Of a stretch of 28,107 nucleotides of DNA, positions 8,547-14,596 are shown piece by piece (position 1 is the stretch's first letter; each line of letters opens with the position of its first letter). The position numbers were made by a program, and so were the translations under genes. The notes beneath the pieces are model-generated. The model did no database searches. It was not told the DNA's origin and saw only the letters and a list, made by a program, of their open reading frames with translations. This stretch comes from an uncultured Alphaproteobacteria bacterium (GTDB lineage Bacteria > Pseudomonadota > Alphaproteobacteria > Caulobacterales > Parvularculaceae), in assembly GCA_937895955.1 (NCBI GenBank), contig CALAZI010000032.1, positions 1-28,107 of the forward strand, read 5' to 3'.

Positions 8547-8575
8547 TTGACCAAACCCCGTCCAGCGGCTAGCTA
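8547..8575 (+). promoter_or_regulatory. Predicted rplU-rpmA promoter
   Basis: TTGACC (8547-8552) and TAGCTA (8570-8575) are 17 bases apart, a good sigma-70 arrangement. Initiation around 8582 would give a leader of about 75 bases before rplU. It is the best promoter-like match I found in the gap. Confidence 0.55.
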
Positions 8576-8626
8576 GCCGCCTCCCATAACAACCGGGCGG
8601 CAGAAACCGGGGCGAAAAAGGACGCT

Positions 8627-8643
8627 GGCGCACTTAATGCGCC
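8627..8643 (+). promoter_or_regulatory. Leader hairpin before rplU
   Basis: GGCGCA and TGCGCC form a perfect six-pair stem with a five-base CTTAA loop. It ends six bases before the GAGG ribosome binding site (8649-8652), which is itself five bases before the ATG at 8658. A stem this close to the site could tune initiation or bind L21 as feedback control, but nothing in the sequence proves that. Confidence 0.4.
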
Positions 8644-8657
8644 GACACGAGGTCGAA

Positions 8658-9290
8658 ATGTACGCAGTCGTGAAGACTGGCGGTAAGCAATACCGCGTTT
8701 CCGAAAATGACACGCTGAAAGTCGAACTGCTTCCGGGCGAAGCCGGCGACATCGTGACCCTTGACGACGTTTTGATGATCGGCAACGGCGCCGACGTGAC
8801 GCTTGGCGCGCCGGCGATCGCAGGCGCTTCGGTCGCTGCTGAAATCGTCGAGCACGCGCGCGGCCCGAAGATCATTATTTTCAAAAAGCGGCGCCGTCAG
8901 AACTACCGCCGCAAGAAAGGCCATCGCCAGCATTACACGCTGCTGCGCATCACCGAGATTTTGACCGACGGCGCGAAGCCCTCGAAGAAGGCCGCCGCGA
9001 AAAAGCCGGCGAAGAAAGCCGAACCGAAAAAAGAAGAAGCCAAAGAAAAGCCCGCCGCAAAAAAGGCGGCCTCGAAAAAAGAGGCGGACGATCTGAAAAA
9101 GCTTTCCGGCGTCGGCCCGGTGCTTGAGAAAAAGCTGCACGACGCGGGCGTCACGACATTTGCGCAGATCGCGGCGTGGAAAAAAGCCGACATCGAAGCG
9201 ATGGACGAGAAGCTCGATTTCAAGGGCCGCATTGAGCGCGAAGACTGGGTCGCGCAAGCGAAGAAACTCGCCAAGGGCGAGGAGGAGTAG
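8658..9290 (+). CDS. rplU: Ribosomal protein L21 with C-terminal helix-hairpin-helix extension
   Basis: Residues 1-105 are a complete bL21 domain: it begins MYAVVKTGGKQYRVS and carries the basic rRNA-binding segment FKKRRRQNYRRKKGHRQ (75-91) ending in TLLRITEIL. L21 binds 23S rRNA in the large subunit. Normal L21 ends here. This protein continues with a Lys/Ala/Pro/Glu-rich linker (106-143) and then a compact domain of about 60 residues (146-206) beginning LKKLSGVGPVLEKKL. The GVGP motif is a helix-hairpin-helix element of the type found in small nucleic-acid-binding domains. Total length is 210, about double the usual. The ATG at 8658 is chosen over an in-frame ATG at 8637 because it starts the family and has GAGG five bases upstream. 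rpmA follows after two bases. Confidence 0.95.
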   Translation: MYAVVKTGGKQYRVSENDTLKVELLPGEAGDIVTLDDVLMIGNGADVTLGAPAIAGASVAAEIVEHARGPKIIIFKKRRRQNYRRKKGHRQHYTLLRITEILTDGAKPSKKAAAKKPAKKAEPKKEEAKEKPAAKKAASKKEADDLKKLSGVGPVLEKKLHDAGVTTFAQIAAWKKADIEAMDEKLDFKGRIEREDWVAQAKKLAKGEEE

Positions 9291-9292
9291 AA

Positions 9293-9550
9293 ATGGCGCA
9301 TAAGAAGGCAGGCGGTTCGTCGAAGAACGGACGCGATTCAGAATCAAAACGCCTCGGCGTGAAAAAATTCGGCGGCGAAATCGTCGTTCCGGGCAACATC
9401 ATCGTTCGCCAGCGCGGCACGAAATATCACGCAGGCGCGAATGTCGGCATGGGCCGCGACCACACGCTTTACGCTCTCACGGGCGGGCGCGTTGAATTCG
9501 CGACCAAGACCAAAGGCCGCCAATTCGTTTCAGTGGCGCCCGACGCTTAA
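9293..9550 (+). CDS. rpmA: Ribosomal protein L27
   Basis: bL27 sits by the peptidyl-transferase centre of the large subunit and its N-terminal tail reaches the tRNA ends. The protein starts MAHKKAGGSSKNGRDSESKR, the hallmark N-terminus, directly at the mature MAHKK form without the cleaved leader seen in Firmicutes. GNIIVRQRGTKYHAG (35-49) is the core signature. Length, 85 residues, is exactly typical. It lies two bases after rplU in the usual L21-L27 order. The common obgE partner is not downstream; a terminator hairpin begins 25 bases after the stop. Confidence 0.98.
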   Translation: MAHKKAGGSSKNGRDSESKRLGVKKFGGEIVVPGNIIVRQRGTKYHAGANVGMGRDHTLYALTGGRVEFATKTKGRQFVSVAPDA

Positions 9551-9574
9551 TTCGACTGAAAAGAAAACGCATTG

Positions 9575-9604
9575 AAAAAGAGCCGGCGTTTGCCGGCTCT
9601 TTTT
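9575..9604. terminator. Bidirectional intrinsic terminator
   Basis: The stem AAAAAGAGCCGGC (9575-9587) pairs perfectly with GCCGGCTCTTTTT (9592-9604) around a GTTT loop. The GC core of eight pairs is flanked by A and T runs, so it can act in both directions. It ends rplU-rpmA on the plus strand and overlaps the stop codon of the convergent membrane-protein gene, whose last base is 9604. Confidence 0.9.
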
Positions 9605-11022
9605 TATTCGTCGGGAATTGTTTGCGCTTTTTCAGCTTCTTCCAGGTCGCGGCGAAGTTTTTCAACGTCCTTTTTGTCGACCAGCGAATCGTCACGCCGC
9701 GTCCATGACGGCTGTGAGATGGGGTCAATCAATTGCGGTCGCGTGCCGGCCGCCGGATCATCGGCGATATTGACGTCTCCAAGATTTTGATCCTTCCGAA
9801 AATCCTCAAGATCTTCGACGCGCCGGCGTTGCTCGATCTGGCGTGCGATTTCCGGCCCGAAGGTGACGGCGTCGTCCGAGAAATCGCCATGCTTGCGCCG
9901 TTCTTTCAGGATCGCCGCAGCCTTGGAGAAATCCTCTCCCGATGAACCCGGTCGCCAACCGGACCGAATTTCAGGACGACCGGCGCACTCGGCGATCTTC
10001 TCCTTGTCGGTGAATTCTTCAGGGCAATAGATCGCAACGACGCCTGACGTGCCGGGCGCAGCCGATGCGTCGCCCTTCGGCAGATCGACCGGCGGCAGCG
10101 CAAAGCGGCGACCTGTAAAGACCGGCTCCTCATCGAACATGTCGTCGCCGGCGGGCGCCGGCATAGCGGGTTCAGTTTCCTGCGGATCTTCAACCGGAGT
10201 TTGAGCCCCGGCTGCGATTTCTCCGCTTGCAGCCGATTGCGTCTCCTCATCTTCGTCATCGTCAGCCGGATCCCGTTCGGCCTCGGCCTGGCGCGCCTCC
10301 GGCTCGACTGTGATGAGCGGCGGCGCCTCCTCGCTCGGCGCCTGTTCGCCTTCGACAACAATATCGCCGGGCGAAGGCTCTTCGACGCTCGGCTGCAAAT
10401 TGGGCGCAGGCTCATCCGGAATGAACGGCGCCTCTTCAATGTCAGCAGGCGGCGCAAAGACCGGCTCAGGCGTCAGATCGATAATCGGCTCAGGCTCGGG
10501 TTCGGGCTCAGGCTCCGGTTCAGGCTCGGGCGTTGGCTGAGGTTCCAGGGCCGGCTCAGGGACAGGTTCGGGTTCCGGCTCAGGAATGAGTTCCGGCTCA
10601 GGGACGAGTTCCGGCTCAGGCGGAGCGATCTCCGGATCGCGCAGGTCGATGACCGGCGGATTCGCCGGAAGATCGACGAAAACGATCGAGATCGAATCGG
10701 CCGGCTTGTTCGGCACAAAAATCCTGACCCGCCCATAGACCGCCAGAACCGCCAACATGGCGATGTTGAGGATCAGGGCGCAGAGGATGGAAGCGCGCCG
10801 CCGCCGATCCTGCTTCGCGGCGATACGCTCAACGGTTCGCGTGACCGTTCTGTCGAGCTTTCGAAGCGGCTTTCGCAACGCCCGCGGCGGCGCATAGCGT
10901 ACAAGACGTCGCCGCGGCGGATACGGCAATCTCTGCCGACGGAGCGCCGCGCCGGCCAAAGCATCGCCATTCGCGCCTGATGGCGCGGGCGGCGTCGCTT
11001 CGCTCTCGGTGTTTGTCGGCAT
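9604..11022 (-). CDS. TonB-like Pro/Glu-rich single-pass membrane protein
   Basis: Not assigned to a named protein. The N-terminus is cytosolic and very basic (28-76, many Arg/Pro). One membrane helix follows at about 77-97, then IFVPNKPADSISIVFVDLP. A long Pro-Glu repeat (about 134-190, PEPEPEP) and an acidic disordered stretch to about 300 would span the periplasm. This layout resembles TonB-type energy transducers, but I do not see the canonical TonB C-terminal domain or its YP motif. Instead the C-terminal 150 residues carry IYCPEEF (331-337), ECAGRPEIRSGWRPG (345-359) and charged helices. Cys333 and Cys346 could form a disulfide. Start is the ATG at 11022, divergent from purD across 54 bases. 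Possible roles are a TonB-like transducer or an envelope scaffold. Confidence 0.7.
   Translation of the reverse strand: MPTNTESEATPPAPSGANGDALAGAALRRQRLPYPPRRRLVRYAPPRALRKPLRKLDRTVTRTVERIAAKQDRRRRASILCALILNIAMLAVLAVYGRVRIFVPNKPADSISIVFVDLPANPPVIDLRDPEIAPPEPELVPEPELIPEPEPEPVPEPALEPQPTPEPEPEPEPEPEPEPIIDLTPEPVFAPPADIEEAPFIPDEPAPNLQPSVEEPSPGDIVVEGEQAPSEEAPPLITVEPEARQAEAERDPADDDEDEETQSAASGEIAAGAQTPVEDPQETEPAMPAPAGDDMFDEEPVFTGRRFALPPVDLPKGDASAAPGTSGVVAIYCPEEFTDKEKIAECAGRPEIRSGWRPGSSGEDFSKAAAILKERRKHGDFSDDAVTFGPEIARQIEQRRRVEDLEDFRKDQNLGDVNIADDPAAGTRPQLIDPISQPSWTRRDDSLVDKKDVEKLRRDLEEAEKAQTIPDE
10486..10620. repeat. GGYTCR-type coding repeat (Pro-Glu tract)
   Basis: Six-base units such as GGCTCA, GGCTCG, GGTTCG and GGCTCC repeat in and out of register on the plus strand. 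In the minus-strand reading they encode alternating Pro and Glu in the TonB-like protein. The tract is a likely site of length variation between strains. Confidence 0.75.
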
Positions 11023-11076
11023 TGATCCGGTCCGGCCTGACGCCTAAACGCTTTTCGTTGAAGGGAGAAGGATAAG

Positions 11077-12351
11077 GTGAGAATCCTGCTCGTTGGCGGC
11101 GGCGGACGCGAACATGCGCTTGGCTGGAAAATCGCTCAAAGTCCGCTCCTGACCCGGCTCTATCTAGCGCCGGGCAATCCCGGCCTCAATCGCTACGGAG
11201 AACCGCTCGACGTCAGCGCCGACGATATCGACGGAATTGTCAGCGCGGCGCGATCACGAAATGTCGATTTGGTCGTTGTCGGGCCCGAAGCGCCGCTGGC
11301 CGCCGGCATAGCCGATCGACTATCAGCGGCGGGAATTGCGTGCTTCGGACCGACAGCCGCCGCCGCGCGGCTGGAATCGTCGAAAGCGTTCATGAAAGAA
11401 GTCGCCGACGCGGTCGGCGCGCCGACGGCGGCTTTCGCGCAGTTTTCAGACGCGCCTGACGCAAAGGCCTATCTGCAGGCGCGCAAAGCGCCCTACGTCA
11501 TCAAGGCGGACGGTCTCGCCGCCGGCAAGGGCGTCATCATCGCCGAAACGCTTGAGGACGCGGAAAAGGCGGTCGATGAGATTTTGGGCGGAGCGCTTGG
11601 CGACGCAGGTCGAACAATCGTCATTGAAGAATTTCTCGACGGCGAGGAAGCGAGTTTCTTTGCGATCAGCGACGGCGAGACGGTTCTTCCGCTGATCGCT
11701 GCGCAAGATCACAAGCGCGCGTTCGACGGCGACAAGGGCCCGAATACCGGCGGCATGGGCGCCTACTCCCCCGCCCCGGTGTTTACCGAAGCCGTTCAGC
11801 GACAAACGATGGATCGCATCATCAAACCTGTGATCGCTGAAATGGCGCGACGCGGCGCGCCGTACAAGGGCGTGCTTTTCGCCGGGCTGATGATCAATGA
11901 TGGCGGACCCCAGCTGATCGAGTTCAATGTTCGTTTCGGCGATCCTGAATGCCAGGTGCTGATGCGCCTCATGAAAAGCGATATCGTTCCGGCGCTTTAC
12001 GCCGCCGCGACCAGCGCCCTCGCCGGCCATGAGCTTTCATGGACGGATGACGCCTGCGCGCTGGTGGTGATGGCGGCGAATGGGTATCCCGGCGTCTACA
12101 AGAAAGGCTCGATCATCCGCGGCGTGGAGGATGCGGAAAAGTGCGACGAGGTCGTCGTTTTCCACGCCGGGACGAAAGAGGCTGGCGGCGATCTTGTCGC
12201 GAATGGCGGCCGCGTTCTCAACATCACGGCTTGCGGTCGGTCGATCCGCGACGCGGTCGAGAACGCCTATGAAGGCGTCGACAAGATCGATTGGCCGGAC
12301 GGTTATTGTCGGCGCGATATCGGCTGGCGCGCTCTCAAGGCGTTCATATGA
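11077..12351 (+). CDS. purD: Phosphoribosylamine-glycine ligase (GAR synthetase)
   Basis: PurD joins glycine to 5-phosphoribosylamine using ATP, the second step of de novo purine synthesis. It is a cytosolic ATP-grasp enzyme. The N-terminus MRILLVGGGGREHALGWKIA is the standard PurD opening. VIKADGLAAGKGV (about 145-157) is the ATP-grasp nucleotide loop, and FNVRFGDPECQ (about 287-297) carries metal-binding residues. At 424 residues it is full length. The start is GTG at 11077 with AGGGAGAAGGA upstream. It opens a run of four same-strand genes, with its stop overlapping the next start by ATGA. The other pur genes are not in the window. Confidence 0.97.
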   Translation: MRILLVGGGGREHALGWKIAQSPLLTRLYLAPGNPGLNRYGEPLDVSADDIDGIVSAARSRNVDLVVVGPEAPLAAGIADRLSAAGIACFGPTAAAARLESSKAFMKEVADAVGAPTAAFAQFSDAPDAKAYLQARKAPYVIKADGLAAGKGVIIAETLEDAEKAVDEILGGALGDAGRTIVIEEFLDGEEASFFAISDGETVLPLIAAQDHKRAFDGDKGPNTGGMGAYSPAPVFTEAVQRQTMDRIIKPVIAEMARRGAPYKGVLFAGLMINDGGPQLIEFNVRFGDPECQVLMRLMKSDIVPALYAAATSALAGHELSWTDDACALVVMAANGYPGVYKKGSIIRGVEDAEKCDEVVVFHAGTKEAGGDLVANGGRVLNITACGRSIRDAVENAYEGVDKIDWPDGYCRRDIGWRALKAFI

Positions 12352-13238
12352 TCGAGCTGGGGGAATGGCGCAAACGCGCAAAGATGATCGAAATCGGCGG
12401 ACGGCGCATCGCCTGCTGGACCGAAGATGAAAACGATGAATCAAAGCCGTGGCTGCTCTTGATCCATGGGTATCCGACCTCATCCTGGGACTGGAATTTC
12501 ATCTGGCCGTCTCTTCGAGATCATTTTCGGCTCGCCGCCCTCGACATGCTCGGTTTCGGCCTGTCGGAAAAACCGACTGACATCGATTACTCGATCATGT
12601 CGCAAGCTGATATTCAGGAAGCGTTTCTAGAACGACTCGGCGTCGGCGAAGCCCATATACTCGCTCATGATTACGGCGACACCGTCGCGCAGGAACTTCT
12701 CGCGCGGCAAATCGAGGGCGAGCTGAGCTTTGCGGCGAAATCAATTGTGTTTCTGAATGGCGGCCTTTTCCCTGAACAGCATAGGGCGCGGCCGGTGCAA
12801 AAACTCGGGCTAACGCCGCTCGGCTTTTTGCTTGGCGCCCTCATGACGCGCGCCCAGTTCAGGAAAACATTCGACGGGATATTCGGGCCGGAGACCAAAG
12901 CGAGCGATAAAGAAATCGACGCCCATTGGGCGATGATAAATGAAAACCGCGGACGACGGATCTTGCACAAACTTCTCCGCTACATTCCCGAACGCCGCGC
13001 CAATCGCGAGCGATGGGTCGGCGCGCTAAAAGATGCGCCAATCCCGCTGCGACTAATAGACGGCGGCGCCGACCCGGTCTCCGGCGCGCATCTGCACCAT
13101 TATTATGCAAACCAGATCCCAAACCCTGACGCCGTTCTGCTTGAGACCATCGGTCACTACCCGCAAACCGAGGCGCCGAATGAGGTCATAAGGGCGTTCT
13201 TCGAATTTCACCGCAACCTCCGGACGCTCGCCCCATGA
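12348..13238 (+). CDS. Alpha/beta hydrolase of the MEST/PEG1-like type
   Basis: An alpha/beta-hydrolase with Asp as nucleophile, as in haloalkane dehalogenases and epoxide hydrolases. LLLIHGYPTSSWDWN (36-50) is the oxyanion-hole region. LAHDYGDTVAQELL (105-118) contains nucleophile Asp108. Asp242 in DGGADPV is the probable acid and His270 in GHYPQTEAP the base. HDYGDTVAQELL, FLNGGLFPEQHR (135-146) and RWVGAL (222-227) match mammalian MEST (PEG1) as I remember it far better than classical dehalogenases. Substrate is unknown; MEST itself has no settled reaction in my knowledge. The ATG overlaps the purD stop (ATGA), which fixes the start at 296 residues; the frame is open further upstream inside purD but that is not needed. 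It also overlaps the next gene by ATGA. Confidence 0.8.
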   Translation: MIELGEWRKRAKMIEIGGRRIACWTEDENDESKPWLLLIHGYPTSSWDWNFIWPSLRDHFRLAALDMLGFGLSEKPTDIDYSIMSQADIQEAFLERLGVGEAHILAHDYGDTVAQELLARQIEGELSFAAKSIVFLNGGLFPEQHRARPVQKLGLTPLGFLLGALMTRAQFRKTFDGIFGPETKASDKEIDAHWAMINENRGRRILHKLLRYIPERRANRERWVGALKDAPIPLRLIDGGADPVSGAHLHHYYANQIPNPDAVLLETIGHYPQTEAPNEVIRAFFEFHRNLRTLAP

Positions 13239-13516
13239 AGATGTTCCTCACTATTTTCCTGTCTGTCTTTCTGGCTGAGCTAGGGGATAAAACCCAGCTT
13301 GCGACGATGCTGTTCGCGGCGGACAACAGGGCGTCCCAGGCGATGATTTTCCTTGCCGCTTCAGCAGCGCTGATCGCAGCGACTGCCATTGCGGTTCTTC
13401 TCGGCGCCGCCGCCGAACGTTATTTGTCGTTTCTGCCGCTGAAGCTGATCGCAGGATTTGGTTTCGTCTCGATTGGCGCGTACCTTGTAATCGAACATTT
13501 TACGAAAGCCGCCTGA
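13235..13516 (+). CDS. Single-domain GDT1/TMEM165 (UPF0016) membrane protein
   Basis: A 93-residue membrane protein with three hydrophobic segments (about 3-24, 34-55 and 64-86). The signature AELGDKTQLAT (14-24) is the E-x-G-D-K-T motif of the UPF0016/GDT1 family, cation/proton exchangers implicated in manganese or calcium transport. Most members have two such domains in one chain. Here only one copy is present, and no second half-length gene is adjacent, so it would have to form a dimer or pair with a protein encoded elsewhere. The start overlaps the hydrolase stop by ATGA. I found no yybP-ykoY-type manganese riboswitch upstream. Confidence 0.85.
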   Translation: MKMFLTIFLSVFLAELGDKTQLATMLFAADNRASQAMIFLAASAALIAATAIAVLLGAAAERYLSFLPLKLIAGFGFVSIGAYLVIEHFTKAA

Positions 13517-13528
13517 GGGTTGAACGCC

Positions 13529-14596
13529 ATGACGCAAGCGAAAGCGCCTGACTTCAGCGGCGTTACGGAGACGCCCGATCAGCTGCGTTTCGATGAGGCC
13601 GCGCTTGAACGGTATATGAAGAAAAATGTTGACGGCTTTAAGGGGCCGCTCGACGTAAAGAAGTTCAAGGGCGGCCAGTCCAATCCGACTTATCTTCTTG
13701 CGACGCCGAAGCGCAAATATGTCTTGCGCCGCAAGCCGCCAGGAAAACTCCTGCCGTCCGCGCATGCGGTGGACCGCGAATACCGCGTTATGACGGCGCT
13801 TGGCGCAATGGGCTTTCCCGCGCCGCGCACATTTGCGCTTTGCGAAGACCCGGAAATTATCGGCACCGCGTTTTTCATTATGGACTTTGTAGAGGGGCGA
13901 ATCTTCTGGGACGCAAGCTTGCCCGAAGCCGCCCCGAAGGAGCGCCGGGCGCTCTTTTTTGAACTCGTGGACGTCATCGCCGATTTGCACCGCATCGATT
14001 ATGGGAAAGCAGGCCTGTCAGATTTCGGCAAACCGGGAAACTACTTCCAGCGGCAAATTGATCGGTGGTCAAAGCAATACAAGGCCGCTGAAACAGCCGA
14101 AATCCCGGCCATGAACAGCCTGATCGAATGGCTGCCCGGCGCGATCCCGGCCGATGAGGCCGTGTCAATCGTCCACGGCGATTATCGCTTCGACAATGTC
14201 ATCTTCGACGCAAAAAAGTCGAAAGCGCGCGCCGTTCTCGATTGGGAGCTTTCGACGCTCGGCCATCCGCTGGCGGATTTCACCTATTTCCTGATGGTCT
14301 GGCACTTTCCGCCGACAATTCGCGGCGGGCTTGCGGGACTTGATCTGAAGGCGCTCGGCATTCCCTCGCTGAATGACGCGGCGGCGCGCTATTGTGAAAA
14401 AACCGGGCGGGATTCGCTTGCCGATTTCGATTTTTGCCTCGCCTACAACATGTTCCGCCTCGCTTCGATCGCGCAGGGCGTCTATGCGCGCGCGCTGCAG
14501 GGCAACGCCTCATCGCCAGAAGGCGTCAAAATGGGCGAGTCGGTGCCGCCTCTCGCCGCGATGGCCTGGGAATACGCCAAAAAGGCAGGCGCCTAA
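13529..14596 (+). CDS. APH-fold phosphotransferase (ACAD10/11-like kinase domain)
   Basis: A 355-residue aminoglycoside-phosphotransferase-fold small-molecule kinase. The glycine-rich loop FKGGQSNPTYLL (46-57) is followed by YVLRRKPPGKLLPSAHAVDREYRV (split by the ATP-binding Lys/Arg positions at 64-87). The catalytic loop is VHGDYRFDN (215-223) with Asp218, and the metal-binding DWE (238-240) continues into LSTLGHPLAD. This exact pattern is typical of the branch related to the N-terminal kinase domain of animal ACAD10/ACAD11, associated with hydroxyacyl-CoA catabolism, rather than of drug-resistance enzymes. The ATG at 13529 with GAGGG upstream is preferred to a TTG at 13520. It closes the purD-led run, 12 bases after the GDT1 gene, and overlaps the convergent next gene by four bases. 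Confidence 0.85.
   Translation: MTQAKAPDFSGVTETPDQLRFDEAALERYMKKNVDGFKGPLDVKKFKGGQSNPTYLLATPKRKYVLRRKPPGKLLPSAHAVDREYRVMTALGAMGFPAPRTFALCEDPEIIGTAFFIMDFVEGRIFWDASLPEAAPKERRALFFELVDVIADLHRIDYGKAGLSDFGKPGNYFQRQIDRWSKQYKAAETAEIPAMNSLIEWLPGAIPADEAVSIVHGDYRFDNVIFDAKKSKARAVLDWELSTLGHPLADFTYFLMVWHFPPTIRGGLAGLDLKALGIPSLNDAAARYCEKTGRDSLADFDFCLAYNMFRLASIAQGVYARALQGNASSPEGVKMGESVPPLAAMAWEYAKKAGA

Noticed and set aside
8078..8554. Minus-strand open frame of 158 codons in the rlmJ-rplU gap
   Set aside because: Arg/Pro/Gly-rich with no family look; competing frames of equal length lie over it and no convincing ribosome site is seen.
10486..10620. Repeat tract considered as CRISPR or minisatellite
   Set aside because: Units are six bases, without spacers, and encode Pro-Glu in frame; it is a coding repeat.
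10201..10980. Arg-rich plus-strand frame of 259 codons
   Set aside because: Shadow of the Pro/Glu repeat of the TonB-like gene on the other strand.
13529..14596. APH-fold gene as an antibiotic-resistance determinant
   Set aside because: The NPTY and DWELSTLGHPLAD pattern belongs to the ACAD10/11-like metabolic branch, and the operon context is not mobile.
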